A DNA stretch of 64,000 nt from Streptomyces hokutonensis (GTDB lineage Bacteria > Actinomycetota > Actinomycetes > Streptomycetales > Streptomycetaceae): positions 287,348-351,347 of the forward strand of contig NZ_BARG01000038.1 of NCBI RefSeq assembly GCF_000376565.1, read 5' to 3'. The notes below the pieces were generated by a model that saw nothing but the letters and a program-made list of their open reading frames with translations, searched no databases and had not been told where the DNA came from. Within the stretch, counting starts at the first letter, position 1. Every line of letters starts with the position of its first letter. A program made the translations under genes and the position numbers. Shown here in pieces: positions 7,220 through 15,373 of this stretch.

Positions 7220-8668
7220 TCAGGTGGTCGCGGGCGTCAACTCGGCCAGCAGCAGCGTGCGGTCGTCGGCTCCGGGCGCCGCGCCGGGGGAGCGGAGCAG
7301 CCGCTCGCACAACCCGGGGAACGCGTCCGGACCGCCGGACGGTGCGGGTTCGGCGGCGGCCGTGTCGAGGGCCGCGGCCAGCCGGGCGATCTCCTGGTCG
7401 ATGTCCGCGTGCCGGGACTCCACCAGCCCGTCGCTGTAGAGCAGGAGCAGAGACGGCTCGGAGACCGTCAGCACCGTGGCCTCGTAGTTGCCGGTGCCGA
7501 GTCCCAGCGGCAGTCCCGCGCTGGCGAGGATGACGGGTGCGGTCGGTCCCCCGGGGCCGCGCAGCAGTGGGGGAGGGTGTCCGGCGCCGACCAGGGTGCA
7601 GGTGTGCGAGGCCGCGTCCCACTCGGCGTAGATGCAGGTGGCGAAGGACGCGCCCGGGGTGTCGTAGGCCAACTCGTCGAGGCGGCGCATGAGTTCGGCC
7701 GGTTCCATGTCGAGCCGGGCCAACGTGCGTACGGCCGTGCGCAGTTGGATCATGGCGACGGCGGAGTCGGGGCCGTGTCCCATCGCGTCGCCGACGACCA
7801 GGCCGACCCGGCCGCCGGGGCGTGGCAGGACGTCGAACCAGTCGCCGCCGATGATGTTGCCCTGCCCTGCGGGGAGATAGCCGTGGGCGATACGGCAGCC
7901 GGCGAACTGCCGGGCCGGGTCGGGGAGCAGGCTGTTGCGGATGGCCAGCGCGGTGCGGCGCTCGCGTTCGTAGCGGCGCGCGTTGTCCAGGGCCACACAG
8001 GCCCGGGCCGCGAGCGACTCCACGGCCACGGCCTCGCCGGGCAGGAACGGTTCCCGCTCCGGGCCGCGGGTGCAGGCGATGAACCCGATGACGGCACCGC
8101 GCAGTTGGAGCGGCAACACGAGGAAGGACGCCGTCTTCAGTAGATCGTCTATGCGCTGCGCGTCCCCGCCCGCGGAGGCCAGCAGCCGCTGCGAGGTGTG
8201 CGCGTCCACCCCGTCGAGCACCTGGGTGTGCCCGGTCGCGAGGGCGCGCGCGTACGGGGTCTCGCGCGGGAAGACGATCACCTCACCGACCGGCAGCACA
8301 CCGTCCCAGGTCTCCTGAGCCTCCGTACCCACCCGCACCGCCAGCCGGCGCGCCTCGATCTGGGCCGGATCGACGGAGGGCGTCGCGTTCTCCTCCAGCA
8401 CCCACCGCTCCAGCAGATACACCGAGGCCGCGTCGCAGAACCCGGGCGTCAGCGCGTGCACGACGTGGGTGCCGGTCAGCCGCAGATCGAGCTCCGAGCC
8501 GATCACGTCCGCCGCGGGGGCGAAGACCTGCCTGCGGCGTGGGGGCCCGGCAGGGAGTGCGTCACCGAAGTGACTGCGCGGTTCGTTCCGCAGAGTCGTG
8601 CCTTTCGGGGTGGGGACCGGCCGCGTGGCGTGGGGCATGCGGTCTGCCGTGCGTACGACGGCAATCAT
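7220..8668 (-). CDS. GAF-PP2C (SpoIIE/RsbU-type) protein phosphatase
   Basis: About 482 residues. The N-terminal half is sensory, with a GAF-like domain (VLDGVDAHTSQRLLAS through SFLVLPLQLRGAVIGFIACTRGPE). The C-terminal half is a SpoIIE-like PP2C phosphatase with GGDWFDVLPRPGGRVGLVVGDAMGHG, which gives the metal-binding aspartates, and LLLYSDGLVE near the end. It probably dephosphorylates anti-anti-sigma factors and opposes kinases such as the facing HATPase. The ATG at 8668 is preferred; a TTG at 8683 is possible and no strong ribosome binding site decides. Only about 41 bases separate it from the divergent methyltransferase gene. Confidence 0.87.
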   Translation of the reverse strand: MIAVVRTADRMPHATRPVPTPKGTTLRNEPRSHFGDALPAGPPRRRQVFAPAADVIGSELDLRLTGTHVVHALTPGFCDAASVYLLERWVLEENATPSVDPAQIEARRLAVRVGTEAQETWDGVLPVGEVIVFPRETPYARALATGHTQVLDGVDAHTSQRLLASAGGDAQRIDDLLKTASFLVLPLQLRGAVIGFIACTRGPEREPFLPGEAVAVESLAARACVALDNARRYERERRTALAIRNSLLPDPARQFAGCRIAHGYLPAGQGNIIGGDWFDVLPRPGGRVGLVVGDAMGHGPDSAVAMIQLRTAVRTLARLDMEPAELMRRLDELAYDTPGASFATCIYAEWDAASHTCTLVGAGHPPPLLRGPGGPTAPVILASAGLPLGLGTGNYEATVLTVSEPSLLLLYSDGLVESRHADIDQEIARLAAALDTAAAEPAPSGGPDAFPGLCERLLRSPGAAPGADDRTLLLAELTPATT

Positions 8669-8709
8669 ATGATGACTCGTCAAGGATCTTCGGGTGAAGA
8701 GGAGTTGCA

Positions 8710-9522
8710 GTGCCGGGTAGTGGAGGTCTGCCGCAGGGGATCGATCCCGACAAGGCGAGTGTCGCCCGAATGTACGACGCGATGCTGGGCGGTGAACACA
8801 ATTTCGCCATAGACCGCGAGGCGCTGGCGGCGTTCACCGCGATCGACCCCCAGGTGCGCACCCTGGCCCGGGCCAACCGCGACTTCCTCGGGCGGGCGGT
8901 GCGCTTCCTGGTCGCCTCCGGGGTACGGCAGTTCATCGACCTCGGCTCGGGAATCCCCACCCAGGGCAACGTCCACGAGGTCGCGCAGGCGGCCAGCCCC
9001 GGCGCCCGCGTGGTCTACGTCGACAACGACCCGGTGGCCGTCGCGCACAGCACCTCCCTTCTCGCCGACAACCCGGACGCGGACATCGTCGACGGCGACA
9101 TCCGGCGGCCGGCCGAGGTCCTGTCCGCCCCGCAGGTAAGGAAGTTGATCGACTTCGAGCAGCCGGTCGCCGTCCTGATGATCACGATCCTGCACTTCAT
9201 CACTCCCGCGGAGGACCCGGCCGGCATCGTCGCCGAGTTCCGCGACGCGCTGCCCGAGGGCAGCTGGCTCGCGCTGAGCCACGCGACGAACCAGGACCGC
9301 CCGGACACCGCCGCGGCCGTCGGCAAGCTGTACCGTTCCAAGGCCACTTCGCCCGTCACCGCCCGCTCCCACGACGAGATCCTCGGCCTGTTCGACGGCT
9401 TCGACCTCGTCGAACCCGGTCTGACCTACGTCCCCCTGTGGCGCCCGGATCCGGCGGACGAGATCCCGGAGAACCCGTCCGAGTACTGGGTCTACGCGGG
9501 CGTCGGCCGCAAGGGCGTGTGA
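8710..9522 (+). CDS. SAM-dependent methyltransferase, SAV2177/DUF574 family (second copy)
   Basis: A 270-residue paralogue of the 4466-5293 protein, with ARMYDAMLGGEHNF, the SAM motif FIDLGSGIPTQGNVHEVAQ, VVYVDNDP and ILHFITPAEDP at matching positions. It starts with a GTG behind GAAGAGGAG. It is divergent from the PP2C phosphatase and 133 bases upstream of the sigma factor gene, which suggests a role in the same signalling block. Substrate unknown. Confidence 0.88.
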   Translation: MPGSGGLPQGIDPDKASVARMYDAMLGGEHNFAIDREALAAFTAIDPQVRTLARANRDFLGRAVRFLVASGVRQFIDLGSGIPTQGNVHEVAQAASPGARVVYVDNDPVAVAHSTSLLADNPDADIVDGDIRRPAEVLSAPQVRKLIDFEQPVAVLMITILHFITPAEDPAGIVAEFRDALPEGSWLALSHATNQDRPDTAAAVGKLYRSKATSPVTARSHDEILGLFDGFDLVEPGLTYVPLWRPDPADEIPENPSEYWVYAGVGRKGV

Positions 9523-9627
9523 GCCGCCCGGTCGACCTCCGAACCGAAAGTCGCGCGCTCGCCCCGGATTTGACCGAACAAGGGGGAGTGAGACGCGTGA
9601 ACCGGGGCAGGGGCCTGTTGACGGAAG

Positions 9628-9641
9628 TTCGTTCGAACGAA
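9628..9641. promoter_or_regulatory. 14-bp perfect palindrome before the sigma factor gene
   Basis: TTCGTTCGAACGAA is self-complementary and lies 14 bases before the ATG at 9655, directly ahead of the GGGGTGG ribosome binding site. A TTGACG sequence at 9619-9624 may be a -35 element. The placement suits an operator for the sigma gene. Confidence 0.4.
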
Positions 9642-9654
9642 TGGGGTGGGCGTT

Positions 9655-10533
9655 ATGGGAGCCGTGACGGCAGCGAAGGCAGCGGCCACGGCAGGGCGGC
9701 GGGTTGCGACCGAGGAGTCGCTCCCGTTGATCGCGGAGCCGTCGAAGGTGAGCCCGAAGGACGCGCGTGAACTGTCGCGCCAGTTCTTCGACCGGCTGAC
9801 CTCGCTGGAGGAGGGCACCCACGAGTTCCAGTACGTGCGCAACACCCTGATCGAGATGAACCTCTCGCTCGTGCGCTACGCGGCGGCGCGCTTCCGCAGC
9901 CGCAGCAACAACGAGATGGAGGACATCGTCCAGGTCGGCACGATCGGACTCATCAAGGCGATCGACCGCTTCGAACTCACCCGCCAGGTCGAGTTCACCT
10001 CGTTCGCCGTCCCCTACATCGTGGGCGAGATCAAGCGCTTCTTCCGCGACACCAGCTGGGCCGTCCATGTGCCGCGCCGGCTCCAGGAGGCCCGCGTCGA
10101 GCTCGCCAAGGCGACCGAGGAACTCCGCTCACGCCTCGGCCGTACGCCCACCACGCGGGAACTGTCCGAGCTGATGTGCCTGACCGAGGAAGAGGTCATC
10201 GAGGCCCGCAAGGCGTCCAACGGCTACACCTCCTCCTCGCTCGACGCCGCGCTCAGCTCCGACGCCGGCAGCGAGGGCGAGACCGTGCTCGCCGACGTCA
10301 TCGGCGAGGACGACCCGGGCCTCGAACTGGTCGACGACCTCAGCTCCTTGGCCCCCCTGATCGCCCAACTCGACGACCGCGAGCGGAAGATCATCCACAT
10401 GCGCTACGTCGAGGAGCGCACCCAGGCCGAGATCGGCGAGGAGCTCGGCGTCTCCCAGATGCATGTCTCGCGCCTCATCAGCCGTATGCTCCGGCGGCTG
10501 CGTGCCGGGCTGCTCGATCCCGCGGTCGCCTGA
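9655..10533 (+). CDS. SigB/SigF/SigG-type RNA polymerase sigma factor
   Basis: A sigma-70 family factor of about 292 residues. Region 2 contains LIEMNLSLVRYAAARF, DIVQVGTIGLIKAIDRFE and FTSFAVPYIVGEIKRFFRD; region 3 follows with LGRTPTTRELSELM; region 4 has LDDRERKIIHMRYVEERTQAEIGEELGVSQMHVSRLISRML with its helix-turn-helix. This is the group 3 family controlling stress and sporulation genes. A HATPase anti-sigma-like protein and a PP2C phosphatase are close upstream. A GTG three codons earlier (9646) is an alternative start. Confidence 0.93.
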   Translation: MGAVTAAKAAATAGRRVATEESLPLIAEPSKVSPKDARELSRQFFDRLTSLEEGTHEFQYVRNTLIEMNLSLVRYAAARFRSRSNNEMEDIVQVGTIGLIKAIDRFELTRQVEFTSFAVPYIVGEIKRFFRDTSWAVHVPRRLQEARVELAKATEELRSRLGRTPTTRELSELMCLTEEEVIEARKASNGYTSSSLDAALSSDAGSEGETVLADVIGEDDPGLELVDDLSSLAPLIAQLDDRERKIIHMRYVEERTQAEIGEELGVSQMHVSRLISRMLRRLRAGLLDPAVA

Positions 10534-10615
10534 CGGGCCCATCCCGCCCAACAATCCGGTCTGTTGGGTGAATTCGTCCTCCTCGGACGTCCGTTCCGCG
10601 GGACTCTCGTACTGT

Positions 10616-10648
10616 GACCGGACCGGCACCCAGGGTGCCGGTCCGGTC
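10616..10648 (+). terminator. Strong hairpin terminator after the sigma factor gene
   Basis: Arms GACCGGACCGGCACC (10616-10630) and GGTGCCGGTCCGGTC (10634-10648) are perfectly complementary over 15 bp with a 3-base loop. It lies 83 bases beyond the sigma stop and 28 bases before the next start, so it insulates the two genes or could act as an attenuator for the second. Confidence 0.7.
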
Positions 10649-10675
10649 GTGACAGGGTTGCCGGAAGGGGGAGTT

Positions 10676-11251
10676 GTGGCGTGGCGGAGTGAGGAGTTCG
10701 GGGAGTCCCACGAGGGCATCGTGGGGGCGACCCTCGCCGACGGCAGTGAGCCCAAACCCGTGTATCTGGACGTGGGCAGTGGCACCAACGGATTCCAGAC
10801 GCGCGAGTGGTGGGCGTACAACGGCTGGCTGGGCCGCCCCAAGGCGGCGGCCTGGCGGGCCTCCTGTGTGTGCGGCTGGCGTGGCGAGAGCCATCCCATC
10901 GACTGGGACCAGGTGGAGGACCACGACCTGGACGACCTGGACACGTCCGACGCGTACGAGGACTGGTGGGAGCACATCAGCGCGGTCGAACGCCGTACGG
11001 TCCCGTTGCCTGAGGAACTCTCCGATCTGATGGAGCAGTTGGAAGAACGGCTCGACGCGCTCGCCGAGACGGCGCCGGTGGCCGCGCTGAAGGCGGTGGC
11101 CATGCTGGAGCGCATGGCGGTCCGGGTCGGCAGGGAGGCCGCGTACGGGGTGCGGGCCGACGACGTGTCGGGCGAGGCGCTCGGCAAGGCGCTGGGACTC
11201 AGCGTGAACCGGGCGCGTTCCCGCCTGGATCGCTACCTTCGGCCCTACTGA
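10676..11251 (+). CDS. Conserved actinobacterial-type hypothetical protein
   Basis: A 191-residue acidic protein that I do not recognise by name. The N-terminal half has REWWAYNGWLGRPKAAAWRA, then SCVCGWRGE, a possible metal-binding Cys-x-Cys-x-Trp element, and a strongly acidic stretch DQVEDHDLDDLDTSD. The C-terminal 60 residues are helical and end in SGEALGKALGLSVNRARSRLDRYL, which resembles a sigma region 4-like helix-turn-helix. It may be a DNA-binding or transcription-associated protein. The GTG at 10676 follows GGAAGGGGGAG. It stands alone between the sigma terminator and the TetR gene. Confidence 0.7.
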   Translation: MAWRSEEFGESHEGIVGATLADGSEPKPVYLDVGSGTNGFQTREWWAYNGWLGRPKAAAWRASCVCGWRGESHPIDWDQVEDHDLDDLDTSDAYEDWWEHISAVERRTVPLPEELSDLMEQLEERLDALAETAPVAALKAVAMLERMAVRVGREAAYGVRADDVSGEALGKALGLSVNRARSRLDRYLRPY

Positions 11252-11291
11252 GCGGACGGTCGGGACGCCGGACGGGCGCTGGACCGTGCCA

Positions 11292-11311
11292 GACTGGACG
11301 TACCACCAGTC
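11292..11311. promoter_or_regulatory. Inverted repeat upstream of the first TetR gene
   Basis: GACTGG (11292-11297) and CCAGTC (11306-11311) form 6-bp arms around 8 bases, 38-57 bases before the TetR start at 11349. The position fits autoregulation. The sequence differs from the operators of the second TetR gene. Confidence 0.35.
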
Positions 11312-11348
11312 CCCGCTCCGCCGTTCCCGTACTTCACCGAGGTTGTCC

Positions 11349-11981
11349 GTGACCAAGCCCCCGGCCCGAGTCCCCCAGCGAAGCAACGCGCGCTCCAACC
11401 GGGAACGCATCCTGGCCACGGCCCGCCGGGAACTCGGCCGGAATCCGGACATCACCCTGGAGGAACTGGCCCGGGCCTCCGGCGTGGTCCGGCGCACCCT
11501 GTTCGGGCACTTCCCCGGCCGGGAGGCGCTGCTGGAGGCGCTGGCCGAGGAGGGCTCGGAGGCGCTGAAGTCCGCGCTGCCCGCCGAACCGGAACCGGCG
11601 GAGCCGGAGTCGGCCGACCGGGCGTTCGCGCGCTTCGTCCTGTCGATGTGGACCGTGGGCGACCGCTACCGGCTCCTGCTGGCCCTGACCCGCCGTGACC
11701 TGGGCGTCGAGCGGGTGACCGAGATCCTGGCACCGGCCCGCGCCGCCGCCGCAGCCATCCTGGACCGCGGACAGCGCGAGGGCGTCTTCCACACGCAGTT
11801 GCCTGCCGCCGTGCTGAGCGCCGGACTCGAGGCCATGACGGTCGCGCTGCTCGAAGAGGTCAACACCGGAGAGCTGGAGGACGACGGCACGCACGTGGCC
11901 GTCGCCGCCCTGATCGCCGCCGGTGTGCCGGAGAAGCAGGCGCGTGACGTGGTGGACCAGATCTCGGGCGCGGACGACTGA
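11349..11981 (+). CDS. TetR/AcrR-family transcriptional regulator
   Basis: A 210-residue TetR-type repressor. The N-terminal DNA-binding domain runs RERILATARRELGRNPDITLEELARASGVVRRTLFGHFPGREALLEAL. The ligand-binding part is all-helical and includes RFVLSMWTVGDRYRLLLALTRRDLG. It is clearly paralogous to the TetR at 12815-13423, which has the same ARFVLALWPVGDRYRTLLGLAHRDLG block. The GTG at 11349 was taken as start; the leader upstream has no conserved features. Its target may be the nearby DUF2993 gene or MFS exporter, or distant genes. Confidence 0.88.
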   Translation: MTKPPARVPQRSNARSNRERILATARRELGRNPDITLEELARASGVVRRTLFGHFPGREALLEALAEEGSEALKSALPAEPEPAEPESADRAFARFVLSMWTVGDRYRLLLALTRRDLGVERVTEILAPARAAAAAILDRGQREGVFHTQLPAAVLSAGLEAMTVALLEEVNTGELEDDGTHVAVAALIAAGVPEKQARDVVDQISGADD

Positions 11982-12015
11982 GCCCTCGACCGGCAACCCG
12001 GTACGGCGAGTCGAC

Positions 12016-12804
12016 TCACGCCGAACCGCTCCCCGCGCCGCCGTCGGACCGGAAGGTGACCGACTCGCCCGACAGCCGGGCGCTGAGCCCGCTCTCCGTC
12101 GCGGTGACGGACCGCAGTCGCAGTCCCTCGGGGATGTTCCGCAGCTGTATCGGCCGCTCGAAGACCTGGGTGAGCGCCGCGCGCCCCACTTCGGGCAGCA
12201 GGCCGCCGGTGACCTGGAAGTCCTTGAAGGCGATGCGGTTGCCGGACAGTACGGAGACGGTCGCCGCCACGGTGACGTCGGCACCGGGAGCGAGCGGGAC
12301 CTTCGCGCGGACCTGGTCGGGGCGGGTGCCGCGGGAGATCTCAACGCCGAGGGTGTCGGACAGGTCCTGATAGGACAGCAGGGCGGTCGCCTCCGCCGAG
12401 CGGGCCAGCGCCTCCTTGTCGTCGTCCGACTTCCTCAACCCGGCGAGACGGACCGAGAGTTGGCTCACCGGAAGCGGGCCGGTGGTGTCGCTCGCCGGTA
12501 TGTCGTGGGCGGTGATGTCCACGTGCCGCAGGGTGCCGGCGGCCAGTTGGGTCAGCACGGGGAAGCCCCGGACATGGACCTCCGGCGCCGAGGGCGTATG
12601 CATGCCCTCCTGGAAGGCCTTGGCCGTACGGGACTCGACCCGCGCCGTCGCGAAGCGGTCGACGGCGACGGGAACGACGAGCAGCGCGACGAGCGCGCCG
12701 ACCGCGATGACCACCGGGCGCCGGTTCGTGCGCGGCGGGCGGGTGTCGTCGGGCTCGTACGCCCCGTACGTGAAGTCGGCGTAGTCGTACCGGTGTTGGT
12801 CCAT
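12016..12804 (-). CDS. DUF2993 domain, membrane-anchored exported protein
   Basis: A 262-residue protein with a cytoplasmic N-terminus rich in Tyr and Asp (residues 1-30), one membrane helix at about 31-50 (VVIAVGALVALLVVPVAV), and a large extracellular domain of the DUF2993 (LmeA-like) type, including VHVRGFPVLTQLAAGTLRHVDI. LmeA-like proteins are linked to envelope lipid or lipoglycan maturation in actinobacteria, but the role here is unproven. The gene follows the second TetR gene on the same strand with a 10-base gap, so it is probably co-transcribed with it. Confidence 0.82.
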   Translation of the reverse strand: MDQHRYDYADFTYGAYEPDDTRPPRTNRRPVVIAVGALVALLVVPVAVDRFATARVESRTAKAFQEGMHTPSAPEVHVRGFPVLTQLAAGTLRHVDITAHDIPASDTTGPLPVSQLSVRLAGLRKSDDDKEALARSAEATALLSYQDLSDTLGVEISRGTRPDQVRAKVPLAPGADVTVAATVSVLSGNRIAFKDFQVTGGLLPEVGRAALTQVFERPIQLRNIPEGLRLRSVTATESGLSARLSGESVTFRSDGGAGSGSA

Positions 12805-12814
12805 GAGGTCTCCT

Positions 12815-13423
12815 TCAGCTGGACGATCGCAGATGGTGAACCGCGGCGGCGGCGCTGTCGCGTCCGACGCCGGCGGTGATGAGGGCGGCGGTGGTGGCGG
12901 CCGTGCCGTCGTCGTTCCAGAGGCCGGAGTTGACGCATTCCAGGAGCGCCAGCATCTGTGCCTCCAGGGCTCGGTTGAGCGGTCCCGGCGGGACGGTGGT
13001 GTGGAAGACGCCCTGTTGCTGGCCCTGGGCGAGGATCCCGCTGACGGTCTCGCGGGCCGGGCGGAGCAGCGCGTCGATCGCGTCGGGGCCGAGGTCGCGG
13101 TGGGCGAGTCCGAGGAGCGTGCGGTAGCGGTCGCCGACCGGCCACAGGGCCAGGACGAAGCGGGCCAGCGCGGTCACGGCGTCCGGCGTCGGCGCGTGCG
13201 TGTCGGCGCTCACCCGCCGTACCGCCTCCCCGGCGTCCGCGGCGAGGCCCTGGACGAGCTCGGCCCGCCCGGTGAAGTGCCCGTAGATGGTGCGCCGGGC
13301 CACGCCGGCCGCCCCGGCGATGTCACCGAGGCTGCAGTCGGGGTCACGGCCCAGTTCACGCAGGGCTGCTTCCAGGATGCGGGCGCGGGTGGCGTGCGCC
13401 CTGGCGCTGCTGCGGCTGATCAC
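12815..13423 (-). CDS. TetR/AcrR-family regulator, likely repressor of the MFS exporter
   Basis: A 202-residue TetR-type regulator with the helix-turn-helix ARILEAALRELGRDPDCSLGDIAGAAGVARRTIYGHFTGRAELVQGL, paralogous to the regulator at 11349. The GTG at 13423 is favoured because a perfect AGGAGG lies seven bases before it; the open frame upstream overlaps the operator region. It is divergent from the MFS transporter, and two direct operator copies at 13464-13508 sit between them, the standard layout for an exporter and its repressor. The DUF2993 gene follows downstream. Confidence 0.9.
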   Translation of the reverse strand: MISRSSARAHATRARILEAALRELGRDPDCSLGDIAGAAGVARRTIYGHFTGRAELVQGLAADAGEAVRRVSADTHAPTPDAVTALARFVLALWPVGDRYRTLLGLAHRDLGPDAIDALLRPARETVSGILAQGQQQGVFHTTVPPGPLNRALEAQMLALLECVNSGLWNDDGTAATTAALITAGVGRDSAAAAVHHLRSSS

Positions 13424-13463
13424 GTCGACACCTCCTGGAGGGGCTGCCTCGTCCCGGCATAGT

Positions 13464-13508
13464 TGCACATCAATGAGCAATAAAATAGTCTGCACATCAG
13501 TGAGCAAT
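13464..13508. promoter_or_regulatory. Tandem TetR operator copies in the TetR/MFS divergent promoter
   Basis: TGCACATCAATGAGCAAT (13464-13481) and TGCACATCAGTGAGCAAT (13491-13508) differ at one base and start 27 bp apart. Each is an imperfect palindrome (TGCACA and TGAGCA as half sites). The second copy ends 23 bases before the MFS start, so bound repressor would block that promoter. Confidence 0.7.
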
Positions 13509-13531
13509 TAATGCGTCCCCAGGAGTCCCCG

Positions 13532-15142
13532 ATGCCGCTCTTCGTCACCACCCCCGTCGACCGGATGGCCGGGCCCTACGCACGCCGCTGGTCCGCCCTG
13601 ATCGTCCTGTGCCTGAGCCTGCTGATCGTGGTCATGGCGAACACCTCGCTGATCGTGGCCGCGCCCGCCATGACCACGGACCTCGGCCTGAGCAGCAGCG
13701 ATCTGCAATGGGTCATCGACGGCTACACCGTCCCGTACGCCGCGCTGATGCTCGTCCTGGGCTCGATCGGCGACAAGTACAGCCGCCGCGGCGCCCTCGT
13801 CACCGGCCTGCTGATCTTCGCCGGCGGATCGGTCATGGGCAGCCTCGTCCACGAGACCGGGCTCGTCATCGCCGCCCGCGCGACCATGGGCGTGGGTGCG
13901 GCCGTGGTCATGCCGGCCACGCTGTCCCTGCTGGTCGCGATCTTCCCGAAGCACGAGCGGGCGCGGGCCATCACGGCCTGGACCGCCACCTCGGGCCTCG
14001 CCATCGCCGTCGGCCCGCTGGTCGCGGGGTGGCTGCTCGAGAGCCACGCCTGGGGTTCCACGTTCCTGATCAACGTCCCCATCGCCGTCCTCGCGGTGGT
14101 CGGCGCCCTGGTCCTCGTCCCGCCGTCCAAGGCGGACACGAAGTTCCGCATCGACTACGTGGGCGGTCTGCTCTCCATCGTCTCGGTCGGCAGCCTCGTC
14201 TACGCGATCATCGAGGGCCCGCACTTCGGCTGGGGCGCCGGACCGGTCACCGCGGCCGTCGTCGCCGCCGTAGGACTGCCCGCCTTCGTGGCCTGGGAGC
14301 TGCGCCACCCGCGCCCCATGCTCGACGTCCGCAAGTTCGCCCACCGCCCCTTCAGCGGCTCGATGACAGCGGTGCTGTTCTTCTTCTTCGGCACCTTCGG
14401 CTCGATCTACTACGCCACGCAGTTCCTGCAGTTCGTCCTCGGCTACAACGCGCTGGAGACCGGCGTACGACTGCTGCCGCTGGCCGGAGCCGTGTTCCTC
14501 GGCGCCGCGGTCACCGGACGGCTCACCCCCAGGCTCGGCATGAAGCCGATGGTGGTGACCGGCATGGTGCTGGGCACCGTGGCCGTCCTCCTGCTCACCC
14601 AGGTCGACAAGACCTCCACCTACGGCGACTTCCTGCCCACGCTGATGCTGCTCGGTTTCGCGGTCGGACTGAGCGTCTCGCCCGCCACGGACACGATCAT
14701 GGGCTCCTTCCCGGAGAACGAGCTCGGTGTCGGCGGCGGCGCCAACGACACCGCGCTGGAACTGGGCGGCTCGCTCGGTATCGCCATCCTCGGCTCGCTG
14801 CTGGGCACCGTCTACAAGGACAAGCTGACCGACCTGGTCGGCGGCCATCTCCCCGCCGCCGCCCTCGACACCGCCAAGGACTCGGTCGGCGGCGGCCTGG
14901 CGGTCGCCCAGGAGATCGCGAAGACGCCGTCCGCCGGACCGCAGCAGGCCCAGGCACTGGTCGACGCCGTGCACGAGGCCTTCGCCCACGGTGTCGCGCA
15001 GACCAGCCTGGTCGGCGGGATCATCATGGCCGCCGGCACGCTGATCGTCCTCGCGGTCCTGCCAGGCCGCCGCGCGGCCGGCGAGCAGGAGCCGAAGGCG
15101 GCGGAGACCAGCCGCGACGAGGAGCACGCCGACTCCGTCTGA
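13532..15142 (+). CDS. MFS drug exporter, DHA2 (14-TM) family
   Basis: A 536-residue proton-driven exporter. After a short cytoplasmic start come about 14 hydrophobic segments. Family signatures are LQWVIDGYTVPYAALMLVLGSIGDKYSRRG (motif A region) and GVGAAVVMPATLSLLVAIFPKHERARA (motif C-like region). The tail is charged and cytoplasmic. The ATG at 13532 was chosen because AGGAG lies six bases upstream; an in-frame ATG at 13511 lies only two bases after the second operator copy. Divergence from a TetR gene with shared operators suggests substrate-induced efflux. Substrate unknown. Confidence 0.92.
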   Translation: MPLFVTTPVDRMAGPYARRWSALIVLCLSLLIVVMANTSLIVAAPAMTTDLGLSSSDLQWVIDGYTVPYAALMLVLGSIGDKYSRRGALVTGLLIFAGGSVMGSLVHETGLVIAARATMGVGAAVVMPATLSLLVAIFPKHERARAITAWTATSGLAIAVGPLVAGWLLESHAWGSTFLINVPIAVLAVVGALVLVPPSKADTKFRIDYVGGLLSIVSVGSLVYAIIEGPHFGWGAGPVTAAVVAAVGLPAFVAWELRHPRPMLDVRKFAHRPFSGSMTAVLFFFFGTFGSIYYATQFLQFVLGYNALETGVRLLPLAGAVFLGAAVTGRLTPRLGMKPMVVTGMVLGTVAVLLLTQVDKTSTYGDFLPTLMLLGFAVGLSVSPATDTIMGSFPENELGVGGGANDTALELGGSLGIAILGSLLGTVYKDKLTDLVGGHLPAAALDTAKDSVGGGLAVAQEIAKTPSAGPQQAQALVDAVHEAFAHGVAQTSLVGGIIMAAGTLIVLAVLPGRRAAGEQEPKAAETSRDEEHADSV

Positions 15143-15154
15143 ACTCCGGTGCGA

Positions 15155-15185
15155 TGCGGGCCCCTTCGTGCAGCGGGGGCCCGCA
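15155..15185 (+). terminator. Hairpin terminator after the MFS gene
   Basis: TGCGGGCCCC (15155-15164) pairs perfectly with GGGGCCCGCA (15176-15185) across an 11-base loop, 13 bases past the MFS stop codon. The remaining gap to 15373 shows only a small inverted repeat AACTG-GGCA-CAGTT at 15250-15263. Confidence 0.65.
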
Positions 15186-15373
15186 CGATCGCGTAGGCGC
15201 GCAACGAACGAACGGGGGCACACTCCGGTCCGCCGGGCCATCGTGCATAAACTGGGCACAGTTCAGCCTCGGCGCCCGCTCCCTCGTCCGCTCGGAGAAC
15301 ACCGTCCCCGCCTAGAGCGGCGCCGGGATCGCCGACGGTTGAAGCTCACTTCACGAAATCGACGGTCCTGCCT

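Noticed and set aside
13508..15259. Long open reading frame antisense to the MFS gene
   Set aside because: Low-complexity Arg/Gly/Asp/Gln-rich translation with no family pattern; it is a GC-bias shadow of a well-supported transporter gene.
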